Shown: positions 10,801-18,661 of the stretch, in pieces
How the letters are laid out: every line of letters begins with the position of its first letter
Numbering within the stretch: position 1 is the first letter of the stretch
From: Clostridia bacterium
GTDB lineage: Bacteria; Bacillota; Clostridia; UMGS1883; UMGS1540
Direction: 5' to 3'
DNA: 45,202 nucleotides
Assembly: GCA_017620205.1 (NCBI GenBank)
Contig: JAFZQX010000045.1
Location: forward strand, 1 to 45,202
The notes under the pieces: model-generated
What the model saw: only the letters and a program-made list of their open reading frames with translations
What the model was told of the DNA's origin: nothing
The model's database searches: none
Program-made: the position numbers and the translations under genes

Positions 10801-11024
10801 TCAGCGGCAGCATATCAAGAGTCGGCAACGGTATCATCGAATTTGGTAACGGTGAAGGCTTCAGCTACAAAAACAACTCCGGCTTGAAGAACGTTGTAGT
10901 TGTAGAAGGCGACAAGGTATACGGATATGATGCATCTCTTATCCCGATGTATGTATCTGTCGGAAACAAGGCGTTTGTAGTTGTTCTTTCCGGTAAACCT
11001 TCTTATTTGGTAGTGTATAAATAA
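7830..11024 (+). CDS. Discoidin plus SLH-type large surface protein
   Basis: A GTG start overlapping the previous stop codon (GTGA) gives a 1,064-residue product. The signal peptide (MKRYCVVLLTLIFALSLLVI, cut near ALG-AE) leads into an F5/8 type C domain at about 31-172. Marks of that domain are NLALGKPVTATSEYS, WIQIDLGGRYDIISMIAYSR and the closing GRYVRVACKEYFVIAEIEVYG. Residues about 185-345 form one to two SLH-like repeats (YLGIMDGVEAREFGYGYILT; EKAGIVSKGTSYRPDEYISG). The remaining about 700 residues are beta-rich, with repeated short G-x-I/V and Y-D-A turns, and have no motif I can name. This layout is common in large surface proteins of gut Clostridia. It probably presents a sugar-binding module on the wall. 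A strong terminator follows 16 bp after the stop. Confidence 0.82.
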   Translation: MKRYCVVLLTLIFALSLLVIPSGTALGAELANLALGKPVTATSEYSAFYNMPAVNDGKMDTAWSEGSARLAPSDDQGNDWIQIDLGGRYDIISMIAYSRSDVNNASERMGWLYQVAESADFSDGVTIGMKSAPGSPGQGYEVSLKKPVTGRYVRVACKEYFVIAEIEVYGTPATEAAKGEYDDIETEGKIYNASQMAYYLGIMDGVEAREFGYGYILTRGEAAEAAAKLQGSGELDPTATIYEDVPFDHPKSGYIAWCEKAGIVSKGTSYRPDEYISGVEFLTMLLRLNGWICLAQDGQYPNNIITTAQRLKLLKGVDIDVKDNLNKSRAILLIYNMLTTYMADPIIVDRKIIGYTCGDTYLEEVFDMALYTGVVEETSQTGLVDPSGAGSKHLTIDATRYKDKSGRGSVFLGENVYFLSDDDNNVLHLWRNPLIGTRQTIMCKDIERSNSSGITYYEEKTDKVRKVGFSSDVNFIKNGVASGDFSLDKINPANGKLVLIDNDLDGKVDVIKLYEPQVFVVDYVGVDGNHLGIGAQNGDILDVPEFDELVISRNGFGMNVGDIPVGSLLYAYVSDNGKHVELEVSIDSVEGIIESLSNEDVVIDGVTYEFSEYYKINNAIIDQVRPGAKASFLLDENGLVVWAINDSVTSTSETLCVILAISEPEGLDPLQLLVFNEANEMLTMSFANNVKIDGRKMGMSQIEALGSGYFKGKAAIYKLNSDGLISFLNTETHNPEEPADKMSPQSKWELPSGCGRAATGFYKDNEMKLPIYEDFPVFTIGKDAGGNIVTDINAKSSFSYKTIDSLYPPSVDDESKGDFTFYGDADDDSPAFAVRFLGINVDSDFGTIKAYSSNSTMIIDSVAQCIEKGEDTYRIYGYNAASGASVKAVVHPDIQRVINSYNVYINKPSDITFTGLNYISPTSSTGIGNYCSPITDLKKGDIVRYELTSERVTGLERIYCVSDTVSTDHSGLICNTGDNYSKSYRAGYKAFSGSISRVGNGIIEFGNGEGFSYKNNSGLKNVVVVEGDKVYGYDASLIPMYVSVGNKAFVVVLSGKPSYLVVYK

Positions 11025-11040
11025 AGGTAGAGTAGACGGC

Positions 11041-11087
11041 AAGTGCCAAACCATACATTATGTTTGGTTTGGCGCTTGCGCTTTTTT
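11041..11087 (+). terminator. Rho-independent terminator after surface-protein operon
   Basis: AAGTGCCAAACC pairs with GGTTTGGCGCTT (one G-U pair) around a loop of about 10 bases, followed by GCGC and a run of six T. It lies 16 bp after the preceding stop codon and closes the surface-protein operon. Confidence 0.85.
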
Positions 11088-11109
11088 GAGAATAAAAAGG
11101 ATGAGATAT

Positions 11110-12441
11110 ATGGATACGGTAAAAATAGATTTATCAGTTAAAAAAGGGAAAATAAACCCCATGCACAGCGTAAATAACGGCCCTGTTTTAAGCCGTAATT
11201 TAGGAAACGGAGAATGGTTTCAAAAAGCGCACATCCCGTATGCAAGACTTCACGACTCCGCCCTGTGCCCCATATACGGCGGCTGCCATACCGTTGATAT
11301 TTTAAATATCTTTCCGGATTTTGACGCAGACCCCGAAGACCCCAAAAGCTATGACTTTGCCATGACGGATAAATATCTTGCCGATATTATATCTGTCGGC
11401 ACGGAGCCTTTTTACCGCCTCGGCGCGTCTATCGAGCACGGAATTAAAAAGTATCAGATTTATCCGCCGAAGGATTTTAAAAAGTGGGCGCGCATCTGCG
11501 AAGGTATTATCCGCCACTATACCGAAGGCTGGGCAGACGGCTTTAAGTATAAAATAGAATACTGGGAAATATGGAACGAGCCCGATACAGGCTATAAACA
11601 GGGCAACAGCCCCACATGGCGCGGCACGATGGACGAGTTTTTTGAGTTTTTTAAGGTTGCTCTTATATACTTAAAGGACAAGTTCCCGCACCTTAAAATA
11701 GGCGGTCCCGCGCTCTGCTCCGTAACGGACAGCAGAGATATTTTAGAGGATATGATGACGTATCTTACAAAAGGCGGGCGCGCTCCCTTAGACTTTTTCT
11801 CATGGCATCTTTACGGTAATACACCGAATGAATTTGAACGAAAGATAAAGATAGTTGACGAGGTTTTGCAAAAATACGGCTATTCGGATGCCGAGAGTAT
11901 CTTAAACGAATGGAACTATGTTAAAGACTGGGAAAAAATAGGCGAGAGCTATAAGACAATGACGTCCCTTAAGGGCGCGGCTTTCGTTGCGGGCGCAATG
12001 TGCGAGAGCCAGCGCTGCGGTCTTGACCATCTTATGTACTATGACGCAAGACCGTGTGTTTTCAACGGTATGTTCCACTGGCAGACAAGAGAGCCGCTTA
12101 AAGGATATTATCCGTTTTTGATGTTTAATAAGCTCTATGAGCTCGGTACGGAAGCGGAGTATTCGTCGGATTCCGACAAAATATTTGCCTGCGCCGCGGT
12201 AAAAGACAATAAGGCGGCAGTAATGCTGACATATTTTGATGATGAAAACGGCGCGGAGGCAAAAGAAGTTAAGCTTGATATAGCCGGCTTTGACGGCGGC
12301 AAAAAGCTTACATATTATCTTCTTGACAACGATAATGACTGTGAGATTGTAAAAGAAGAGATTTACGGCGGCAATGAGATCATGCCACACATAAAAATGA
12401 ACAATTATGACGTTGTTCTGATTGAGATTGAAAAAATTTGA
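11110..12441 (+). CDS. GH39-type glycoside hydrolase (beta-xylosidase-like)
   Basis: The product (443 residues from ATG 11110) resembles GH39 enzymes, a (beta/alpha)8 clan-A family. The acid/base residue is the Glu of YWEIWNEPD (about residue 147) and the nucleophile the Glu of ILNEWNY (about residue 257). Also typical are the early strand RLHDSAL and FFSWHLYG, and a C-terminal beta-sandwich of about 90 residues. It lacks a signal peptide, so it should act in the cytoplasm on imported oligosaccharides. Length is a little short of the usual about 500 residues. I chose ATG 11110 because AAAAAGG ends 9 bases before it. ATG 11101 is also in frame, and the TTG at 11086 falls inside the terminator T-run. 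GH39 covers xylosidases, iduronidases and others, so the substrate is open. Confidence 0.85.
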   Translation: MDTVKIDLSVKKGKINPMHSVNNGPVLSRNLGNGEWFQKAHIPYARLHDSALCPIYGGCHTVDILNIFPDFDADPEDPKSYDFAMTDKYLADIISVGTEPFYRLGASIEHGIKKYQIYPPKDFKKWARICEGIIRHYTEGWADGFKYKIEYWEIWNEPDTGYKQGNSPTWRGTMDEFFEFFKVALIYLKDKFPHLKIGGPALCSVTDSRDILEDMMTYLTKGGRAPLDFFSWHLYGNTPNEFERKIKIVDEVLQKYGYSDAESILNEWNYVKDWEKIGESYKTMTSLKGAAFVAGAMCESQRCGLDHLMYYDARPCVFNGMFHWQTREPLKGYYPFLMFNKLYELGTEAEYSSDSDKIFACAAVKDNKAAVMLTYFDDENGAEAKEVKLDIAGFDGGKKLTYYLLDNDNDCEIVKEEIYGGNEIMPHIKMNNYDVVLIEIEKI

Positions 12442-12693
12442 GTTCTGACAACCCGTGATAAACGGTACGGCGTTACATATAAAGAAGATAAGATGAAGTA
12501 CGCCATAAAGAAACTCACGGCTGAGGGTTAATATAAGTGATACAAACTGAATAGCAATACCTTTAATATATGATATATTCCCCATGTTTTTAAACGTGGG
12601 AATGTTACCCTTCTTTATCTCTCATGTGTAAACCGGGAACTGGCTTCTTTAAAAGACGGCAGTTCCCGTCACTGAGAGGAATTATACCAAGCG
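12442..12693. other. Non-coding stretch with hairpins and an in-frame 29-codon tail
   Basis: Directly after the TGA of the GH39 gene the same frame stays open for 29 codons to a TAA at 12529-12531, ending in IKKLTAEG. It has no start of its own and no family I know. Two hairpins follow: ATTCCC...GGGAAT at 12577-12603, and a perfect 9-bp stem CGGGAACTG/CAGTTCCCG at 12634-12668. Neither has a T-run. This may be the remains of a lost gene or a structured 3' end. Confidence 0.4.
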
Positions 12694-12721
12694 AAAAAAC
12701 CGCCGGAGACGGCGGTTTTTT
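12694..12721. terminator. Bidirectional terminator between convergent units
   Basis: A-run, CCGCC, loop GGAGAC, GGCGG, T-run: the stem has six A before and six T after it, so it works on both strands. It serves the GH39 gene from the left and the polysaccharide operon from the right. Confidence 0.85.
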
Positions 12722-12753
12722 GTTTTGCTGTATGTTAAGTATAAGATGATTTT

Positions 12754-14190
12754 TCAGGCGGCGTTTCTGTTTTCAAAAAGTTGTTTGATGAAATTGCGTT
12801 TATAAAAAGCAATTCCGAATAAGACAAGAGCTAAAACATATCTTATAATTCTGTAATTATAAAGTGATGTCAAAAGAAAAACCAACGCCAAAAAAGCGAT
12901 GCTGAAAACAAGCGTAACCCCGGCTGTAAACACTTTAGTGCCGCATTTTTTTCTGCAAATTTGTTTAACACTGAAATAGTGTGCAACGGCAAAAACAATA
13001 TAGCAGGCAAGCGTTGTGTAACCGGCCGCAAGATATCCCCACTGCTTTATGCAAAAATAGTTTAGTATTATATTTAGTATAGCCACGAGTATTGAAATAA
13101 TGCTGATTCTTGCAGTTGCTTCGTAATAAGCCTCAACGCTGATATAACGCTGAAATATAAACATAAAGAATACGCTTGCCGTTACGGGAGGTATAATCTT
13201 TAAAGCGGCATAATACTTTGGAGGCGCGAATACAGCCAAAACTTCCGGTGCGAACAAAATAACAAGAATATTGGCAGCCGCCACCAACAGCAATATTTTA
13301 TCCGTTACGGGTTCAATTTCTTTATACTGTTTGTTTTTAAGCTGACGGTACATCCAGGGGAGGAAAGCGTCGTTGATTGCGTAATTGATAAGCTGCATAA
13401 GCATTGCTATCGCATACGCAACGCTGTAAATACCGGCCTCGGCAGAACCTACCATGTTGTTTATCATAATTCTGTCTGCTTGATTTAAAACCGTTGTTGA
13501 AAGTAAATACGGGATAAGAATTATATTGAAAACAAATACTTTTTTCCAATATTCTTTTACAAATAAATGACGGTCTTTTTTCAAAAAACCAAAGTAGACA
13601 AATATTGCCGCAATACCTTGAACCCCTATTCGTGAATATATGGCGGCTGGGCTCTGCAGATTTAATAACAGTATGCCTAATATGCCGATGACGGGCGTCA
13701 AAACAGAAATAGAGAGCGTAGCGGCAATCATCGTTTTATACTTATAGGCAAAGCGCTGCCGTATTGCCCAAAATTCCCACGCGGGATAAACCAGCAGATA
13801 AATAAGCATTGAAATGACGATATGCGTCGGCATCCCCAGTATTTTATTAAAAACAGGAATAAAGCACAGATATAACGCGGTATATACAACTGTAACCGCG
13901 TTGCTGAGACCGAGAACGGACGTTGTATAGCGGTCAACATCCGAATCGTAATTTGTTATGCCTACTTTATAATGACCTCTTGATATTTCAAGCGTCACCA
14001 ATATAAGCAGTACATCAAGCCATGACTGAAAAACCGTATAAGAACCGTATTCTTCTACAGCCAGCAAATGTGTGTAAAGCGGAACTACGATCATCGATAT
14101 GCCTTTATTTAAAAAGTTGCATACAGCGAACCAAAGCGCCGCTTTCGCCTCTATTGACAAAGCTTTATATTTTTGCTTTAGTTTATTCAT
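12754..14190 (-). CDS. Wzx-type oligosaccharide flippase (polysaccharide transporter)
   Basis: This 478-residue, strongly hydrophobic protein has about 12-14 membrane segments and the N-terminal signature of the polysaccharide-biosynthesis flippase group of the MOP/MATE superfamily: KAALWFAVCNFLNKGISMIVVP, then THLLAVEEYGSYTVFQSWLDVL. It would move undecaprenyl-linked repeat units across the membrane for polymerisation. It is the last gene of the 18-kb polysaccharide operon, 30 bp after the LicD gene, with a bidirectional terminator 33 bp beyond its stop. The ribosome site is weak (GTGGTGG). Substrate cannot be read from the sequence. Confidence 0.88.
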   Translation of the reverse strand: MNKLKQKYKALSIEAKAALWFAVCNFLNKGISMIVVPLYTHLLAVEEYGSYTVFQSWLDVLLILVTLEISRGHYKVGITNYDSDVDRYTTSVLGLSNAVTVVYTALYLCFIPVFNKILGMPTHIVISMLIYLLVYPAWEFWAIRQRFAYKYKTMIAATLSISVLTPVIGILGILLLNLQSPAAIYSRIGVQGIAAIFVYFGFLKKDRHLFVKEYWKKVFVFNIILIPYLLSTTVLNQADRIMINNMVGSAEAGIYSVAYAIAMLMQLINYAINDAFLPWMYRQLKNKQYKEIEPVTDKILLLVAAANILVILFAPEVLAVFAPPKYYAALKIIPPVTASVFFMFIFQRYISVEAYYEATARISIISILVAILNIILNYFCIKQWGYLAAGYTTLACYIVFAVAHYFSVKQICRKKCGTKVFTAGVTLVFSIAFLALVFLLTSLYNYRIIRYVLALVLFGIAFYKRNFIKQLFENRNAA

Positions 14191-14220
14191 TCTGTCTATG
14201 CCACCACAATATCAAAATCT

Positions 14221-15060
14221 TTAATCACAAATGTTAAAATCAATATATTCTATATTATCCATATACTCTGTGCGTTCCTCTTCGGGAGGCAGCTTCATGT
14301 AATCGCCGTAGTATTTTTTAAGATACGCGTCTATCTGTTCCGGACCGTAGAATTCCCTGTCCTCAAACTCATATAAAACGGGTTTGCCGTAAATACTCTT
14401 TGACATGCTTTCCTTTTGATAGGTGTGACGTCCGGTCATAGAGCACCATATATCGTGCGTTCCGTCGGAGTATTTTTGCAGGAGCAAATCGAACTTTTCA
14501 TTAAAGCGTCTGTTATTCTGAACGGACTTTAAAATGCCCGCGTAGCACTTTTTCAAAAATCTTTCGAAGGAGGAGTTGTGCTGATAAATTATACAGTTTC
14601 TGCGGCTCTGAAGTTTTTTCATACGCTCTATTTGTTTTGCGTGTTTTTTCTGCTCGCTTTCGCCTTCCGGAACTTCATCCAAAGGAAAAATATCAATATA
14701 AACGGGAACGTCCTGTTTGCCTTCGGCATAATACTTTGTGTTCCAATGAATCATTGTTTTTAAGTTTACAAAGAGGGCGTGAGGATGATAATAGTCTTCT
14801 TTTGATTTATAAGAAATAATTTTATAATTATCAATTGGTTTTTTTTCCAGGAAACTGATAAAACAATCATAACTTTTCCTGGGCATTACGATATCAATAT
14901 CGGTATCCCAGGGGATAAAGCCTTTATGTCTTGCCGCGCCGAGCGCCGTGCCGCCGCCGATATAATATGTAAATTCGGGGTGCGACAGGCAAAGCTTGTG
15001 AATTACATCCATTGTATTTAAAAGTTCTTGCCTAAGCGGCACTAACTGCTTGCTATCCAT
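14221..15060 (-). CDS. LicD-family phosphotransferase
   Basis: The 279-residue protein matches the LicD nucleotidyltransferase-fold family. It carries the YIGGGTALGAARHKGFIPWD stretch followed by acidic metal ligands in DTDIDIV (D52, D54, D56), then a LPLDEVPEG-like segment (IDIFPLDEVPEG). LicD proteins move phosphocholine, or in some cases a ribitol- or sugar-phosphate, onto cell-surface glycans. In a Wzx/Wzy operon it most likely adds a phosphate-linked substituent to the polysaccharide. The start ATG sits behind a GGGGG ribosome site and overlaps the end of the polymerase gene by 8 bp. No choline uptake or choline kinase gene is in the window, so choline as substrate is not supported directly. 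Confidence 0.85.
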   Translation of the reverse strand: MDSKQLVPLRQELLNTMDVIHKLCLSHPEFTYYIGGGTALGAARHKGFIPWDTDIDIVMPRKSYDCFISFLEKKPIDNYKIISYKSKEDYYHPHALFVNLKTMIHWNTKYYAEGKQDVPVYIDIFPLDEVPEGESEQKKHAKQIERMKKLQSRRNCIIYQHNSSFERFLKKCYAGILKSVQNNRRFNEKFDLLLQKYSDGTHDIWCSMTGRHTYQKESMSKSIYGKPVLYEFEDREFYGPEQIDAYLKKYYGDYMKLPPEEERTEYMDNIEYIDFNICD

Positions 15061-16402
15061 TTTGCACTGCCCCCTTTTTATCAGCGGATTTTATTTGATT
15101 CTTTTCTTGCTTATATATTGCTTTTATTACCATAAATGTAAAAATCAAAAATGTGTTTGCGATATAATCAACGGTGCCAAGCATAAACAGCAGAGCGAAA
15201 TAAGCTATTTTTACCGGCTGAACAAAGTTTTCCCGTTTAGTGCCTTTTGTTAAATAGCGCTCCTTTCTCGGCAAAGATGTAAAAAGCGCACCGATAAACA
15301 AGGCGTCCATCGCAAGTCCTTGAATGATACCTATGGAACAAATCCATTCGAGCCAAGTGTTGTGACATGCTCTTGATATGGAAGAATACATTCTTATTTG
15401 GTTAGACCCGACGCCGAAAAACGGGTTTTCTTTAAGCACAATCCCCAGATTTTCCATCCAAATGGAAGCTCTTCCGTACTTGTCAAACAGTCCCGAACGG
15501 CCGTTGTCGCCGCCCAATTGGCTGAGCACAAGTGACGCGGGAACAAAATACAATGCAATTATTACTATAATGCCTATACAGCAAAACAACGCAAGAGTTA
15601 TGATAAAAGCTTTCATGCTGCGCCGGCGGAGATCCGTAAGAACAACTATAAATAACGTCATAAGCAAAACGGCTTGAGCGCCTCTTGAATTTGACGATAT
15701 GATGCAGCAAACTGAAATAATAAGTGCGGCACAGTTGAAAACAAGTCTTTCTTTTTTTATGATCAAGTTATAAAAAGAAAACGCCGCGCCTATAAGAAAA
15801 GGCATGTTAAATGAGTTGGGATCGCTTTCAAAGCCGTGAAGCCTGTATGTCTCAATATACTCGATGCCGGACATTGTACTGTATTTTCGGATTAGTGCTC
15901 CTATTGCACTGCCCGTTGATACTATCCCGGGAATATTTATTCCCATATTAAAGCAAATCTCCGCAAATAAGCAAACCGTTCCAAAGCCTATTACAAGGTA
16001 CAAAACCGAATATATAATTTGTTCAACATCCTGTTTGTCTGCTTTAATGATTTTTATATACAAAAACGCTTCTATAAGTATGATAATAAAATAAATATGC
16101 TGCAGCACGGAAGCAAATATAAAGTCATTTACGATGTCACTTAAAATAAATGCCAAAACTATGATGAAAAACATAATTAATTCATTGAGATATATTTTAA
16201 GTCCTGTTCTAAAGGCTCTGTAAACCAGATAAACAGAAAAGAACATGTATAGCTTTATTGTAGCGCCGCCGATGTGGACACCGTAGCAATCAATCGCAAA
16301 CAGGATCCAAATAACATGTACCGGATCTATCTTTTGCTTGTAAAAGCCTATCAAACTGATGCCTGTTGCAATGGCTGCCCAAATCCAAATCATATATCTC
16401 AC
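15053..16402 (-). CDS. O-antigen ligase / Wzy-like polysaccharide polymerase
   Basis: A 449-residue protein with about 10-12 membrane segments. A large extracellular loop before the last segments contains FGVGSNQIRMYSSISRACHN followed by TWLEWICSIGIIQG. That is the arrangement of the Wzy_C/O-antigen ligase family (a conserved G-V-G-x-N/H pattern and a His-Asn near HNTWLE). Another typical element is GFESDPNSFNMPFLIGAAF near the middle. In a Wzx/Wzy pathway it would join flipped repeat units into the polymer. It overlaps the LicD gene and follows a GT4 gene by 8 bp. Polymerase and ligase cannot be told apart by sequence, but a monoderm host makes polymerase the better reading. Confidence 0.85.
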   Translation of the reverse strand: MRYMIWIWAAIATGISLIGFYKQKIDPVHVIWILFAIDCYGVHIGGATIKLYMFFSVYLVYRAFRTGLKIYLNELIMFFIIVLAFILSDIVNDFIFASVLQHIYFIIILIEAFLYIKIIKADKQDVEQIIYSVLYLVIGFGTVCLFAEICFNMGINIPGIVSTGSAIGALIRKYSTMSGIEYIETYRLHGFESDPNSFNMPFLIGAAFSFYNLIIKKERLVFNCAALIISVCCIISSNSRGAQAVLLMTLFIVVLTDLRRRSMKAFIITLALFCCIGIIVIIALYFVPASLVLSQLGGDNGRSGLFDKYGRASIWMENLGIVLKENPFFGVGSNQIRMYSSISRACHNTWLEWICSIGIIQGLAMDALFIGALFTSLPRKERYLTKGTKRENFVQPVKIAYFALLFMLGTVDYIANTFLIFTFMVIKAIYKQEKNQIKSADKKGAVQNG

Positions 16403-16410
16403 CCTAAAAT

Positions 16411-17508
16411 CTATTGTCCGTCTATAGCCTTTTTTGCGTCATTAACCGCGCGTTCAAACGAATAGTTTTTGTAAATATCCGAAAAAGCGTTTTGGCTTAT
16501 TTCGTCATATTTTTCACTTGATATTGCGCGCTCTGCCGCCGCATATATTCCCTCTGAATTGTTTTCACGGATATAAAATCCGTTTCGGTCATCTTTTATT
16601 ATATCCGCAATTGAACTTACGGGGCTTGCGATGCAGGGGATTCCCATGCTCATTCCTTCCAGGATTGTATTGGAAACGCCTTCTGTGTCGGTGGGGTGCA
16701 GGAGATACTTCCAACGCTTTAGAATATCCCATTTATCTTTGGGGTCTACCCAGCCGAACATTTTGATGCTGCAGTCCAATCCGTTTTCGTAAATATATTT
16801 TTTGCATTCGTCCGATAGAGGCCCGTTTCCGACAATTTCCATAGACCAGTCCGGGTGTTTTTGCAAAACTTTTTGAAAAGCTTTAATTGATTCCAAAACA
16901 TATTTGCCGTTTGCGATTCTGCAAAGCATTCCGACGGTGCTTGTTCTTTCGCAGCTTATGTCTCTTTGCTCCGTATAAAGATGTATCACCTTTCGCCTTT
17001 CATTACGGATGCTGCCTTCCCATTCGTCAAACACTTTTGCGTTTTCCGCGCAAATATAATCCGCGCGGTTTGCAAGGCGGCAAATTCTTTTAAAGGTTTT
17101 GTTTTCCGATTTGTTATTTCCCGATATTTTTTGGGGGTTTCCGTAAATAAAATAATATGTTTTTGCGCGTTTTATTTTTGCCGCGAGATAGGGGAGAATC
17201 ATACCGTCTGCGATCCAGAAAAACACGTTGTCATGTTTTTTTATAAGCTTTAAAGCTTTACAGCCTGCTTTTATCTGAAATGAAAAATACATTAATATAT
17301 TCAGTATTTTATTTGAATTTCTGTTTCTGTTAACCGAGTGAATTTCCGCGCCCGAATCACCGAAAAAATCACAATCAACATTTCCCGAGAGCAAAATACA
17401 TTTTTTTGCGTCAGCTTCGGATATTACTTTTATAAACTTATATAAAGATACTGAACTCGACTTATTTGTTTCGGGAGTCGCGTTTGAAATTACAATGTTT
17501 CTTTTCAT
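16411..17508 (-). CDS. GT4-family glycosyltransferase
   Basis: A 365-residue GT-B enzyme. The C-terminal half shows the retaining GT4 core: VGMLCRIANGKYVLESIKAF, WSMEIVGNGPLSDECKKYI, FGWVDPKDKWDILK, then HPTDTEGVSNTILEGMSMG. The last carries the E-x7-E nucleotide-sugar motif. The N-terminal domain is diverged and lacks the usual GG loop, so its acceptor is not predictable. It likely adds one sugar to the lipid-linked repeat on the inner membrane face. A good AGGAG ribosome site precedes the ATG, and the start overlaps the stop of the upstream GT4 gene by 4 bp. Confidence 0.87.
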   Translation of the reverse strand: MKRNIVISNATPETNKSSSVSLYKFIKVISEADAKKCILLSGNVDCDFFGDSGAEIHSVNRNRNSNKILNILMYFSFQIKAGCKALKLIKKHDNVFFWIADGMILPYLAAKIKRAKTYYFIYGNPQKISGNNKSENKTFKRICRLANRADYICAENAKVFDEWEGSIRNERRKVIHLYTEQRDISCERTSTVGMLCRIANGKYVLESIKAFQKVLQKHPDWSMEIVGNGPLSDECKKYIYENGLDCSIKMFGWVDPKDKWDILKRWKYLLHPTDTEGVSNTILEGMSMGIPCIASPVSSIADIIKDDRNGFYIRENNSEGIYAAAERAISSEKYDEISQNAFSDIYKNYSFERAVNDAKKAIDGQ

Positions 17509-18659
17509 TTTTGCTCCTGATTAATACTTTCAAAGCATTCCGTAATTTTACCCATGTAGTTTTCAAGATTGTTCTCGTGCGCAAATTTTATTCCGTTTGC
17601 CACATATTCCTCTTTGTTTCCAAACTCTTTAAGTATATTTGCGCTTATTGTATCAATATTCTGCGTGGTTTCGTCAAAGACGCAGCCGCTTTTTGAGGCT
17701 TTTAACATTTCTCCCATACCGAGCGTTGAAGTTGCAATTATCATACAACCCGCAGACATAGCTTCAAGCGCTGCGAGAGACATGCCTTCGTTTGAGGGGA
17801 TAATAACGGCGTCGGCGGCTTTCAGCCAGTCCCAAACATTGTTTTGCCTGCCTGCAAAATGAATATTGTTTTGAACGCCGAGCTTTTCGGCAAGCAAACG
17901 GAGCTCTTCGGAATATTCCGGTTCGGAAGAGCTGCTTCCGATAAAAACAGCATGAACATTTCCGTATTGTTTATTCATCGAAGCAACAAGACGGACGGTA
18001 AAATCCTGCCGTTTTGTCGGATGAATAATTCCTATGTGCTCTATTGTTATGTTTCCGTCTTTTTTCAAAAACGGAAAGCTTTCTTTTACATTGGCGGCGT
18101 TACCCGAACTGTATTTTTCAAAATCAACCGGATTATATATGGTTTTAACTTTAGGTTTTCCTTTGGGATTTGTAATTTGGTCCCCAACTACGTTTGCAAC
18201 CGCCAGTATCATTTTCACACATCCGAAAGAGCTGCAAAAATTAATCAGCTTCTTTGTGGGGCCGTCTTCAAAATTGTGATGTAAATGCCATATTACACGT
18301 TTGCTCTTTAGTGTGCCGCAAACTGCAGACCAGGGAAGAGATGCAGGTCCCGGTGCGTATATTATATCGGTTTTTTCTTTTTTGATTATACGGTTTATTT
18401 TGCAAATTGCCCGCGCCGACATGGCAAAATATTTAAAAATAACGCTTTTTCCTTTTACTCCGGCAGGAAGAGATGCGTTTCCGAAAAGATAATACTTGTA
18501 TCCCTTATCTTCAAGCTCCCGTGATAATGCGCCTGTTTCGGGTATAGCCCAAACGACATCAAAATCACCTGTTTTTCTGAGCATATCGGAGACTAAAAGA
18601 CTCATTTTCTGACCGCCGTTTATTTCGGAAAGCGTTTCAATCAGCAAAACCTTTTTCAT
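17505..18659 (-). CDS. GT4-family glycosyltransferase
   Basis: A 384-residue GT-B enzyme that starts MKKVLLIETLSEINGGQKMS, with the GGQ loop expected of GT4 members. Other marks are HLHHNFEDG in the N-terminal domain, IYNPVDFEKYS at the hinge, IEHIGIIHPTKRQDFTVRL, and the donor-binding PSNEGMSLAALEAMSAG with E-x7-E. It is one of three GT4 enzymes in this operon. The number of transferases (three GT4, one GT2, one initiating transferase) predicts a repeat unit of up to about five sugars. It is 2 bp from the phosphodiesterase-like gene upstream and overlaps the downstream GT4 gene by 4 bp. Confidence 0.88.
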   Translation of the reverse strand: MKKVLLIETLSEINGGQKMSLLVSDMLRKTGDFDVVWAIPETGALSRELEDKGYKYYLFGNASLPAGVKGKSVIFKYFAMSARAICKINRIIKKEKTDIIYAPGPASLPWSAVCGTLKSKRVIWHLHHNFEDGPTKKLINFCSSFGCVKMILAVANVVGDQITNPKGKPKVKTIYNPVDFEKYSSGNAANVKESFPFLKKDGNITIEHIGIIHPTKRQDFTVRLVASMNKQYGNVHAVFIGSSSSEPEYSEELRLLAEKLGVQNNIHFAGRQNNVWDWLKAADAVIIPSNEGMSLAALEAMSAGCMIIATSTLGMGEMLKASKSGCVFDETTQNIDTISANILKEFGNKEEYVANGIKFAHENNLENYMGKITECFESINQEQK

Positions 18660-18661
18660 AA

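Noticed and set aside
11902-12585. 227-codon frame antisense to the GH39 gene
   Set aside because: The plus-strand GH39 frame has both catalytic motifs; the antisense frame is a by-product of codon use.
12694-12721. Attachment site at the convergent junction
   Set aside because: The palindrome has A- and T-runs and is fully explained as a bidirectional terminator; no integrase or tRNA is nearby.
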